Positions 1 through 4,802 of a stretch of DNA of 5,446 bases are shown piece by piece. The stretch is from assembly GCA_946480015.1 (NCBI GenBank), contig CAMLIL010000169.1, positions 1-5,446 of the forward strand, given 5' to 3'. Under the pieces are notes generated by a model. That model saw nothing but the letters and a program-made list of their open reading frames with translations, searched no databases and was not told the DNA's origin. The DNA comes from an uncultured Oxalobacteraceae bacterium. GTDB taxonomy: Bacteria; Pseudomonadota; Gammaproteobacteria; Burkholderiales; Burkholderiaceae. Within the stretch, counting starts at the first letter, position 1. The number at the start of each line of letters is the position of its first letter. Made by a program: the position numbers and the translations under genes.

Positions 1-51
1 ACGACCCCTTGGTTCGTAGCCAAGTACTCTATCCAGCTGAGCTACAGCCGC
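1..51 (-). tRNA. tRNA-Arg (anticodon ACG), 3' part cut off by the window edge
   Basis: This is the 5' portion of a tRNA-Arg. Reading the minus strand from 51, one sees the acceptor 5' strand GCGGCTG, the D arm (GCTC / GAGT), the full anticodon arm CTTGG-CTACGAA-CCAAG, and the start of the variable loop. The anticodon ACG lies at 15-17 on the complementary strand. The T arm and CCA end lie outside the window. All 51 visible bases match the complete tRNA at 189-265, which makes the identity secure. The A at position 34 is normally deaminated to inosine by TadA, so the tRNA reads CGU, CGC and CGA. Confidence 0.93.
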
Positions 52-67
52 GAAGGCAAGCATTATA
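1..67. repeat. 67-bp direct repeat, left copy (tRNA-Arg plus its -10 leader)
   Basis: Positions 1-67 match 215-281 base for base. The match covers the visible part of the tRNA, the 10-base leader and the TATAAT box, and it stops abruptly after that box. Past 67/281 the two flanks differ. The true repeat probably extends left of the window through the rest of the tRNA. This looks like a tandem tRNA gene duplication, or gene conversion limited to the transcribed unit and its core promoter. Confidence 0.9.
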
Positions 68-89
68 GCAGGTCTTTAGAATTTCGCAA
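62..89 (-). promoter_or_regulatory. sigma70-type promoter of the left tRNA-Arg
   Basis: On the minus strand a perfect TATAAT (62-67) lies 10 bases before the tRNA 5' end at 51. A weak -35 candidate, TTGCGA (84-89, four of six matches), sits 16 bp upstream of it. The bases after the -10 box are GCTTGCC, a G+C-rich discriminator of the kind found at stringently controlled stable-RNA promoters. Transcription would start almost at the mature 5' end, leaving a very short leader for RNase P to remove. Confidence 0.7.
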
Positions 90-91
90 AT

Positions 92-117
92 AAGATCGCA
101 GCGAAGATCGCAGCGAA
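92..117. repeat. perfect 12-bp tandem repeat, two copies, between the tRNA genes
   Basis: The unit AGATCGCAGCGA occurs at 93-104 and again at 105-116, and period-12 identity extends one base on each side. It lies just upstream of the left tRNA promoter. A 10-bp palindrome TGCCCGGGCA follows at 122-131. No protein is encoded here. It is probably a slippage product, but it sits where Fis or UP-element contacts would fall for a tRNA promoter, so a role in that promoter cannot be excluded. Confidence 0.8.
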
Positions 118-137
118 TCGTTGCCCGGGCAGGGCAC

Positions 138-176
138 AAACAAAAACGGCCCAGAGTTTGCGCTCTGGGCCGTTTT
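138..176 (-). terminator. intrinsic terminator of the complete tRNA-Arg
   Basis: The arms AAAACGGCCCAGAG (143-156) and CTCTGGGCCGTTTT (163-176) are perfect complements: a 14-bp stem with a 6-base loop. Read on the minus strand, the GC-rich hairpin runs into TTTTTGTTT (146 down to 138), a classic U tract. It starts only 12 bases beyond the CCA end at 189. The same hairpin also has TTTT on the plus strand, so it could work in both directions, although no plus-strand gene feeds into it. Confidence 0.92.
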
Positions 177-188
177 CGTCACGAATTT

Positions 189-265
189 TGGTGCGGCTGG
201 CAGGAATTGAACCCACGACCCCTTGGTTCGTAGCCAAGTACTCTATCCAGCTGAGCTACAGCCGC
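189..265 (-). tRNA. tRNA-Arg (anticodon ACG), complete
   Basis: A complete 77-base tRNA with an encoded CCA end. Minus-strand cloverleaf: acceptor GCGGCTG/CAGCCGC (7 bp, all paired), D stem GCTC/GAGT with one G-U, anticodon stem CTTGG/CCAAG with 7-base loop CTACGAA, 5-base variable loop GGGTC, T stem GTGGG/CCTGC around TTCAATT, discriminator A and CCA. The anticodon ACG is at 229-231 on the complementary strand. The wobble A is expected to become inosine. The gene is followed after 12 bases by an intrinsic terminator and is preceded by its own TATAAT box. Confidence 0.97.
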
Positions 266-281
266 GAAGGCAAGCATTATA
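215..281. repeat. 67-bp direct repeat, right copy
   Basis: Right-hand partner of the repeat at 1-67. It covers most of the complete tRNA-Arg, its leader and its TATAAT box, with no mismatch between the copies. Identity ends immediately upstream of the -10 box, so the -35 regions of the two genes are unrelated. Confidence 0.9.
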
Positions 282-303
282 TCAGCTTCGTTTAATTTCT
301 GAA
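276..303 (-). promoter_or_regulatory. sigma70-type promoter of the complete tRNA-Arg
   Basis: On the minus strand a perfect TATAAT (276-281) is followed by the GC-rich discriminator GCTTGCC and, after 10 bases, the tRNA 5' end at 265. The best -35 match is weak: TTCAGA at 298-303, four of six, 16 bp away. The -10 box and discriminator are identical to those of the left copy. Confidence 0.68.
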
Positions 304-334
304 ACCCCGGAAGGTGCCATCGTTTCACTTGCTG

Positions 335-363
335 TCTTCGATGATGCTAAGTTCCGTCGAAGA
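335..363. other. inverted repeat TCTTCGA-N15-TCGAAGA
   Basis: Perfect 7-bp arms (335-341 and 357-363) with a 15-base loop. On the minus strand the hairpin begins about where transcription from the promoter at 370-398 would start. There is no T run on either side, so it does not look like an intrinsic terminator for the dehydrogenase operon. It could be a 5' stem-loop of a short transcript, or chance. Confidence 0.35.
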
Positions 364-369
364 AGCAGC

Positions 370-398
370 ATTGTAGGGGCACCGCCGTGGTTTGTCCA
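370..398 (-). promoter_or_regulatory. sigma70-like promoter pointing toward the tRNA genes
   Basis: On the minus strand TGGACA (393-398, five of six to TTGACA) and TACAAT (370-375, five of six to TATAAT) are separated by exactly 17 bp. This is a better -35/-10 pair than either proximal tRNA promoter has. It starts 8 bases past the stop codon of the dehydrogenase gene and lies about 100 bases upstream of the complete tRNA. The predicted transcript would begin near 363, contain the hairpin 335-363 and read into the tRNA-Arg. No protein gene of credible length lies between. The interval 266-405 otherwise shows no gene. Confidence 0.5.
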
Positions 399-405
399 GT
401 GCGCG

Positions 406-1353
406 TTACACGACGTTGATCGGCGCGCCGTCCACGAAGGCTTCGATGTTATCGATCAGCATATCGGCCAGGGTTTGCATCGCCCCCGTGCTGGCCCATG
501 CCACGTGCGGGGTGAGGATGAAGTTGGGCAGGTGCAGCGCCAGCAACGGGTTCTCTGGTGAAGGCGGCTCCTGGCTGAGCACATCAAAGGCGGCCCCGCC
601 GATGCTGCCTGCGCGCAGCGCCTGCGCCAGCGCCGCTTCGTCGACCAGGCCGCCGCGCGCCGTGTTGATCAGCAGCGCGTGCGGGCGCATGCTGGCCAGC
701 TCGGCTGCGCCGATCAGGTTGCGGGTGCTGTCGGTCAGCGGCAGGTGCAGGCTGATCACGTCGCAGCTGCGCAGCAGTTCGTCCAGCGCGACATTGTTTA
801 CCTCCGGCTCGAGCACCGGACGGCGCGAGGCCACGCTGACCTGCATGCCGAAGGCGCGTCCGATGGCGGCCACGCGCTGGCCCAGCGCGCCGTAGCCGAC
901 GATGCCGAGGCGGCTGCCGGCCAGGTCGGCGATCGGATGGTCGAGCAGGCAAAAGCGCGTCGACGCCTGCCAGCGCCCGGCCTCGACATCGGCGCTGTAG
1001 GCGCGCAGATTGCGCCGCAGCGCCAGGATCAGCGCGAAGCAGTGCTCCGGCACCGACACCAGCGAATAGTTGCGGATGTTGGCCACCACGATGCCGCGCG
1101 CGCGGCAGGCCGCCAGGTCGATATTGTCGGTGCCGGTGGCGGCCACGGCGATCATGCGCAGCTGCGGCAGCCGCTCCAGGTCGGCGGCGCGGATCGGCAC
1201 CTTGTTGGAAATCGCGATGGTGGCGCCCTCCAGGCGTTCGACCACCTGCTGGGCGGCGGTGGCGCCGTGCTCGCGCCACTGGTGCGCAAAGCGCGGCCGG
1301 CGTACGTTGGCGATGAGGCTGTCGCGGTCGAGGAAAACAATTTGTTCGGTCAT
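406..1353 (-). CDS. D-2-hydroxyacid dehydrogenase, glycerate dehydrogenase / hydroxypyruvate reductase type
   Basis: A 315-residue NAD(P)-dependent oxidoreductase of the D-isomer 2-hydroxyacid dehydrogenase family. It interconverts a 2-oxoacid and its D-2-hydroxyacid, with hydroxypyruvate/D-glycerate or glyoxylate/glycolate as the likeliest substrates. Visible signatures are the substrate loop ATGTDNIDL (72-80), the Rossmann motif G153-Y-G-A-L-G158, catalytic Arg233 in NTARGGLVDEAAL, Glu262 in DVLSQEPP and His283 in TPHVAWAS. The TPHxAWAS ending is typical of glycerate dehydrogenases. The strand after the glycine motif ends in ASRRP (175-179), with no Asp or Glu at the NAD-ribose position and two arginines instead, which suggests NADPH preference. 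The frame is open upstream to 1416, but the start at 1353 gives the family's usual N-terminus, lies one base after the lysR stop and has AAGAGA seven bases upstream. It is cytosolic and co-transcribed with lysR. The exact substrate is not determined. Confidence 0.92.
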   Translation of the reverse strand: MTEQIVFLDRDSLIANVRRPRFAHQWREHGATAAQQVVERLEGATIAISNKVPIRAADLERLPQLRMIAVAATGTDNIDLAACRARGIVVANIRNYSLVSVPEHCFALILALRRNLRAYSADVEAGRWQASTRFCLLDHPIADLAGSRLGIVGYGALGQRVAAIGRAFGMQVSVASRRPVLEPEVNNVALDELLRSCDVISLHLPLTDSTRNLIGAAELASMRPHALLINTARGGLVDEAALAQALRAGSIGGAAFDVLSQEPPSPENPLLALHLPNFILTPHVAWASTGAMQTLADMLIDNIEAFVDGAPINVV

Positions 1354-1354
1354 G

Positions 1355-2272
1355 TCAGGTTCTCTTGAGGTGCAAACGTGGATCGGCGGCAAACAGCTCG
1401 GCGACCCATTCGACAAACACGCGCACCTTGGCCGACAGGTGGCGGTTCTGCGGGTAGACCACGTGGATCGGCAGCGGCGGGGTGGTCCAGTCCTGCAGCA
1501 TCAGTTCCAGCTCGCCCGTGGCGAGCAGCGGATCGGCCATATAAGTGGGCAGCTGCATCATGCCCAGGTCGCGCATCCCGGCGCCCAGGTACAGCATGGG
1601 ATCGTTCACCGCCAGGCAGCTGGGCATGGGAACGTCGACCCGTTCTTCGCCGCGTTCGAATTCCCAGTCATAGGTCTTGCCGGTCTTGGAGGCGAAATAA
1701 TTAATCGCGCGGTGTCCGGCCAGCTCGCCGGGGTGGCGCGGGCGGCCGTGCCTGGCCAGGTAGGCCGGGGTGGCGCAGGTGACGAAATTCATCATGCCGA
1801 TGCGGCGCGCGATCAGCGGCGAGTCGTTCAGCTTGCCGCCGCGGATGGCGCAGTCGACGCCTTCTTCGATCAGGTCGACCTGGCGGTCGCCCACGCCCAG
1901 GTCGAGGCGGATGTCTGGAAAGCGATGGAAAAAGTCGGGCAGGGCCGGCACCATGATGTCGTGCGCCATGCCGGCCATGCTGTCCACCCGCAGCCGTCCG
2001 CTGGGGCTGGCGCGGCTGCGCGAGAGCGACTCCTCCGCTTCGCGCACATCCGACAAAATGCGCAGGCAACGCTCGTAATAGGCGGCGCCGTCGGCGGTCA
2101 CGCTGACCTGGCGCGTTGTGCGGTGCAGCAATTTTACCTGAAGCGATTGTTCCAGCTGTTGAACCAGGGTGGACACGGTCGCCTTTGGCACCTGCATGGC
2201 TTCCGACGCGCGCGTAAAGCCGCCCGCGTCGACCACCTGCACAAACACTTCCATTGCCTGTAATTTATTCAT
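1355..2272 (-). CDS. LysR-type transcriptional regulator, CrgA-like subgroup
   Basis: A 305-residue LysR-family regulator of normal length. It has an N-terminal winged helix-turn-helix (about residues 1-60; recognition region GGFTRASEAMQVPKATVS at 17-34), a linker helix (62-88) and a periplasmic-binding-protein-like effector domain (about 91-295). The C-terminal stretch YPQNRHLSAKVRVFVEW (273-289) is typical of CrgA-like members. MexT/BpeT regulators of comparable pumps start quite differently. The gene is first in an operon: its TGA is separated by one base from the dehydrogenase ATG, so translation is probably coupled. It is divergent from the efflux cluster and has a dyad 10 bases before its start codon, consistent with autoregulation. 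The ribosome binding site AGGCGAG (2276-2282) is close and weak. Effector and targets are unknown. The dehydrogenase and the divergent cluster are the obvious candidates. Confidence 0.93.
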   Translation of the reverse strand: MNKLQAMEVFVQVVDAGGFTRASEAMQVPKATVSTLVQQLEQSLQVKLLHRTTRQVSVTADGAAYYERCLRILSDVREAEESLSRSRASPSGRLRVDSMAGMAHDIMVPALPDFFHRFPDIRLDLGVGDRQVDLIEEGVDCAIRGGKLNDSPLIARRIGMMNFVTCATPAYLARHGRPRHPGELAGHRAINYFASKTGKTYDWEFERGEERVDVPMPSCLAVNDPMLYLGAGMRDLGMMQLPTYMADPLLATGELELMLQDWTTPPLPIHVVYPQNRHLSAKVRVFVEWVAELFAADPRLHLKRT

Positions 2273-2282
2273 GAGCTCGCCT

Positions 2283-2304
2283 ATTGTTCTGATTCTTGAA
2301 CAAT
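2283..2304. promoter_or_regulatory. candidate LysR operator (dyad with T-N11-A)
   Basis: ATTGTTC (2283-2289) and GAACAAT (2298-2304) form a perfect 7-bp inverted repeat around 8 bases. It contains T-N11-A pairs (for example 2287/2299), the consensus of LysR-family binding sites. It lies in the divergent intergenic region, 10 bases from the lysR start and about 100 bases from the plus-strand start. That is where an autoregulating, divergently activating LysR protein would bind. A weak plus-strand promoter candidate follows: TTGGCA at 2315-2320 with a poor -10 box. A small GCATC-A5-GATGC hairpin lies at 2361-2375. Confidence 0.55.
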
Positions 2305-2390
2305 CAATTCGGGTTTGGCATCTTTATCAGATTGTAGATCAAGTTTAAAGTGACCGTACTGCATCAAAAAGATGCTGCTGTTAAAGAAAG

Positions 2391-2397
2391 AAGGGAG
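2391..2397 (+). promoter_or_regulatory. ribosome binding site of the 54-residue small protein
   Basis: AAGGGAG, a strong Shine-Dalgarno sequence, ends eight bases before the ATG at 2406. It is the best ribosome binding site at the head of the plus-strand cluster. It supports the view that translation enters at the small gene rather than at the hydrolase-like gene behind it. Confidence 0.75.
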
Positions 2398-2405
2398 TGT
2401 TCAAA

Positions 2406-2570
2406 ATGAAAGTTCATCATGGCTTGGTTGCGCTGGCCGCCTTTGTACTGGCGACGGTATTGCTGACCGGTACTTTCCTGTCTGAACAGTTTCCCCTGGC
2501 AGCACAGGCGCACAGTGTCGGTTTTGATGCGCTCGCACATAGCATTTTCGACGGCGCGGTGGGCAAATAA
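2406..2570 (+). CDS. small membrane-anchored or exported protein, 54 residues
   Basis: A 54-residue protein with no family I recognise. It starts MKVHHGLVALAAF and has one hydrophobic stretch (about residues 7-25), then SEQFPLAAQAHS and a mildly amphipathic tail ending DGAVGK. It is either a single-pass membrane protein with its C-terminus outside, or a signal peptide with AQA (33-35) as a possible but late cleavage site. Three features support it as a real gene: the strong AAGGGAG, its position as first gene after the divergent promoter region, and its TAA overlapping the next ATG as TAATG, which implies translational coupling. It could be a pump-associated small protein in the manner of AcrZ, a leader peptide, or an anchor for the following protein. 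These roles are inference only. Confidence 0.72.
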   Translation: MKVHHGLVALAAFVLATVLLTGTFLSEQFPLAAQAHSVGFDALAHSIFDGAVGK

Positions 2571-3433
2571 TGAAACCGGCCGAGCTGCCCCAGCTGAAGA
2601 TCCGCGAACTCGAAGTGGGCGGCGCCCAGGGGCCCTTGGGCGCGCGCCTGTACAGCGGCGGCGATGGCGGCAAACGCGATGGCTTGATCGTGTTCTTCCA
2701 CAGCGGCGGTTTCGTCGGTGGCGATCTGGACGAAGCGGACATCTTCCTGCGCCACCTGGCCTCGTGTTCGTCGCAGCAGCTGGTGCTGGCCTCGCGCTAC
2801 ACGCTGGCCACCGAGCGGCCGTTTCCAGCCGCGGCCGAAGATGCGCATGCGGTACTGGTATGGGCCAAGAAGAACAAAGCCAAGCTGGGCTGGACCGGCA
2901 AGCGGCTGGTCGTCGCGGGGATCGAGGCGGGCGCCAATCTGGCGGCCGTGTGCTCCCTGATGGCGCGCGACCGTGGCGGCCCGCCCGTGGCCGGGCAGAT
3001 CCTGATCATGCCGATGCTCGATCCCGGCCTGTCGACCGGCTCGATGCGCGAAGTGCCCAGCGACGCCAGCATGGCCTGCGTGGCCGATACCTGCGCGGCC
3101 AGCTACCGCGGCTATCTGCCCAATGCGGCTGACCGTGCCCATCCGTATGCGTCGCCGCTGCAATCGAGCCGGCTCAAGAATCTGCCGCCGGCGCTGATTC
3201 TGTCGGCCGAGGACGATCCCTTGCGCGATGAGGCTGAACAATACGGCGCCAAGCTGAGCACCTGCGGCGTGACCACCACCGTCAAGCGGATGGCGCCGGT
3301 CAAGTTGCAAGACGCGGGCGCGCGCAACGAATGCGCCTGCAAGGCCGTCGCCCTGCAGGAAATCGGCAGTTTCATGTTGGCCCTGAGCGAGACGCGTTGT
3401 CCCGACGCACCACCAGGCAGCGTGCCCGAGTAG
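2570..3433 (+). CDS. llpE: alpha/beta-hydrolase-fold protein of the HSL/acetyl-esterase type, probable pseudoenzyme (LlpE-like)
   Basis: A 287-residue protein of the hormone-sensitive-lipase-like branch of alpha/beta hydrolases. The oxyanion-hole motif usually written HGGG appears as HSGGFVGG (44-51). The acid loop SAEDDPLRDEAEQYG (212-225) keeps Asp216. The nucleophile elbow, normally GDSAGGNLAA, reads GIEAGANLAA (117-126), so the catalytic Ser is Glu119 (GAG at 2924-2926). No histidine occurs after residue 191, so the usual catalytic His is missing too. Esterase activity is therefore unlikely; a binding or sensing role, as in the plant GID1 receptor of the same fold, is possible. No signal peptide is visible. 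ATG overlaps the stop of the preceding small gene by one base, with GGTGGG (2558-2563) as ribosome binding site. Position between regulator and RND adaptor matches llpE of the Burkholderia ceo and bpeEF loci; the symbol rests on that context and the fold. Confidence 0.82.
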   Translation: MKPAELPQLKIRELEVGGAQGPLGARLYSGGDGGKRDGLIVFFHSGGFVGGDLDEADIFLRHLASCSSQQLVLASRYTLATERPFPAAAEDAHAVLVWAKKNKAKLGWTGKRLVVAGIEAGANLAAVCSLMARDRGGPPVAGQILIMPMLDPGLSTGSMREVPSDASMACVADTCAASYRGYLPNAADRAHPYASPLQSSRLKNLPPALILSAEDDPLRDEAEQYGAKLSTCGVTTTVKRMAPVKLQDAGARNECACKAVALQEIGSFMLALSETRCPDAPPGSVPE

Positions 3434-3504
3434 AGGCATAGCGCTCCTGCGCTTCCCCCAGGGGAGCGCCAAACACAAGTTACCCCCGCGCAGCTGCCCG
3501 AGTA
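3417..3504. repeat. imperfect short direct repeat flanking the end of the hydrolase-like gene
   Basis: GCAGCGTGCCCGAGTA (3417-3432, including the stop codon region of the hydrolase-like gene) recurs as GCAGCTGCCCGAGTA at 3490-3504, differing by one missing base. The copies are 73 bp apart. It may be a relic of a small duplication at the gene end, or coincidence in GC-rich DNA. Confidence 0.4.
3441..3469 (+). other. GC-rich hairpin between the hydrolase-like gene and the adaptor gene
   Basis: GCGCTCC (3441-3447) pairs perfectly with GGAGCGC (3463-3469). An alternative fold pairs GCGCTTCCCC (3449-3458) with GGGGAGCGC (3461-3469) around one bulged T. It begins eight bases after the stop codon. 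No T run follows (AAACACAAG), so it is not a standard intrinsic terminator. It could protect an mRNA end, slow or attenuate transcription into the pump genes, or separate expression of the upstream pair from the pump. The rest of the 169-bp gap has no clear -10/-35 pair and ends with the adaptor gene's ribosome binding site AAAAGGA (3591-3597). Confidence 0.45.
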
Positions 3505-3602
3505 TCCCTCGCGCAGCGTGCGGGCCCATTTCGCCTTTTCGCTGTGCAGCAGGACCGTTTGCCGCCAGATTCACCGCCATTTTCATTCACAAAAGGAATA
3601 AT

Positions 3603-4802
3603 ATGAAAACGAATAAACTACGACTCGCGCCAATCGCGGCCGTGTTAGCGCTCACCGGCCTGGTGGCCTTCTCCCTGTCCGGCTGCACCGAAGCCAATTC
3701 CCACGCCGCCCCCGCAGCCGCGCCGGCCGGCCCGCCGGTGACCGCCGCCACCGTTATCGAGCGCCAGATCACCGAAACCCAGGAATTCTCGGGCCGGCTG
3801 GAAGCGGTCGAAAGTGTCGACATCCGCTCGCGCGTGGGCGGCTTCATCACCGATATCCGCTTCAAGCCGGGCAGCCTGGTCAAGAAAGGCGACGTGCTGT
3901 TCGTGATCGACCCCCGCCCGTTCACCGCCGAAGCCGCGCGCGCCGAAGCGGCCGCCGTTTCGGCCCAGGCCAAGGCCAACCTCGCCAAAGTGGAACTGGC
4001 GCGCGCCGAACGCCTGCTGGCCGACAAAGCCATCGCCCAGCGCGAGTTCGACGAAAAAGCCTCCAGCGTCAAGCAGCTCGACGCCGATGCCGGCGCCGCC
4101 CGCGCGTCGCTCGAAGCGGCCCGCCTGAACCTGAACTACACCCGCGTGGTGGCGCCGATCAGCGGGCGCGTCTCGAAGGCCGAAGTCACCACCGGCAACC
4201 TGATCGACGGCAGCACCGTCCTGACCTCGGTGGTATCGAACAATCCGATCTACGCCAGCTTTGACGGTGACGAAGACACCTTCCTGCGGGTCGGGCGCAC
4301 CGCCCAGAAAGGAGGCGCGGTACCGGTCAAGGTCGGCCTGGCCAACGAAGCGGGCTTTCCGCACGAAGGCAAGCTCGAATTCGTCGACAACCGGCTCGAC
4401 GCCACCACCGGCAGCGTGCGCATGCGCGCCACCTTCGAGAACGCCGACAACGCGCTCGTCCCCGGCCTGTTCGCCCGCGTCCAGCTGGGCGGCACCAGCG
4501 CCAACCAGATCAAGGCGATCCTGATCAGCGACCGCGCCGTCGGCACCGACCAGAACCGCAAATTCGTCTACGTGGTCAAGCCCGACAACACCGCCGAATA
4601 CCGCGCCGTGACGCTCGGCCCCACGGTCGACGGCCTGCGCGTGGTGCGCGACGGCGTCAAGCCGGGCGAGAAGATCGTGGTCAACGGCCTGCAGCGTGTG
4701 CGTCCCGGCGCTCCCATCAGCGCGCAGCTGGTGGCGATGCAAGGCGACGGCAAAACCGAGCTCAAACTGGCCGATGCCGGTACGGGTACGAAAGGGAAGT
4801 AA
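3603..4802 (+). CDS. mexE: RND efflux periplasmic adaptor (membrane fusion) lipoprotein, MexE/OqxA/BpeE type
   Basis: A 399-residue adaptor that links an inner-membrane RND pump to an outer-membrane channel. It has a lipoprotein signal with lipobox LSGC, so Cys28 is the likely acylated first residue of the mature protein. Lipoyl half-motifs lie at about 70-105 (ESVDIRSRVGGFITDI, KKGDVLFVIDPRPF) and 178-212 (NYTRVVAPISGRVSKAEV). Between them an Ala/Glu/Arg-rich alpha-helical hairpin spans about 106-175. A beta-barrel follows (213-298, with FVDNRLDATTGSVRMRA) and then the membrane-proximal domain (305-380, with AVGTDQNRKFVYVV and VVNGLQRVRPG). These stretches match MexE closely. AAAAGGA lies five bases before the ATG. 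The stop TAA abuts the ATG of the pump gene, so the two are co-translated. MexE names the subfamily; the ortholog name could equally be bpeE or ceoA. Confidence 0.96.
   Translation: MKTNKLRLAPIAAVLALTGLVAFSLSGCTEANSHAAPAAAPAGPPVTAATVIERQITETQEFSGRLEAVESVDIRSRVGGFITDIRFKPGSLVKKGDVLFVIDPRPFTAEAARAEAAAVSAQAKANLAKVELARAERLLADKAIAQREFDEKASSVKQLDADAGAARASLEAARLNLNYTRVVAPISGRVSKAEVTTGNLIDGSTVLTSVVSNNPIYASFDGDEDTFLRVGRTAQKGGAVPVKVGLANEAGFPHEGKLEFVDNRLDATTGSVRMRATFENADNALVPGLFARVQLGGTSANQIKAILISDRAVGTDQNRKFVYVVKPDNTAEYRAVTLGPTVDGLRVVRDGVKPGEKIVVNGLQRVRPGAPISAQLVAMQGDGKTELKLADAGTGTKGK

Noticed and set aside
1..281. tRNA-Arg copies as attachment sites of an integrated element
   Set aside because: The duplicated block includes the promoter, no integrase or cargo lies between the copies, and the spacing is only about 200 bp. 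Tandem gene duplication explains it better.
335..363. Terminator of the lysR-dehydrogenase operon
   Set aside because: The inverted repeat has a 15-base loop and no U tract on the minus strand, so only a generic hairpin is reported.
1354..1416. A 21-residue N-terminal extension of the dehydrogenase starting at 1416
   Set aside because: It would overlap the lysR coding region and lacks family similarity. The ATG at 1353 gives the usual family N-terminus and has a ribosome binding site.
1070..2263. A 397-codon plus-strand open frame opposite the LysR and dehydrogenase genes
   Set aside because: It has compositionally biased translation and no recognisable motif, and it lies opposite two well-supported genes.
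2361..2375. GCATC-A5-GATGC as a terminator or riboswitch element
   Set aside because: A 5-bp stem with no U run or flanking structure is too weak. It is mentioned only as part of the intergenic region.
2570..3433. Ser to Glu at the nucleophile as a frameshift or sequencing artefact
   Set aside because: The frame is continuous with motif-like sequence on both sides of the elbow (LVVAG before, ANLAA after), and the His is also missing independently. Two unrelated errors are unlikely.
2417..3586. A 389-codon open frame on the minus strand across the hydrolase-like gene
   Set aside because: It is a shadow of the plus-strand genes. Its translation shows no domain, whereas the plus strand shows an alpha/beta-hydrolase fold with good ribosome binding sites.
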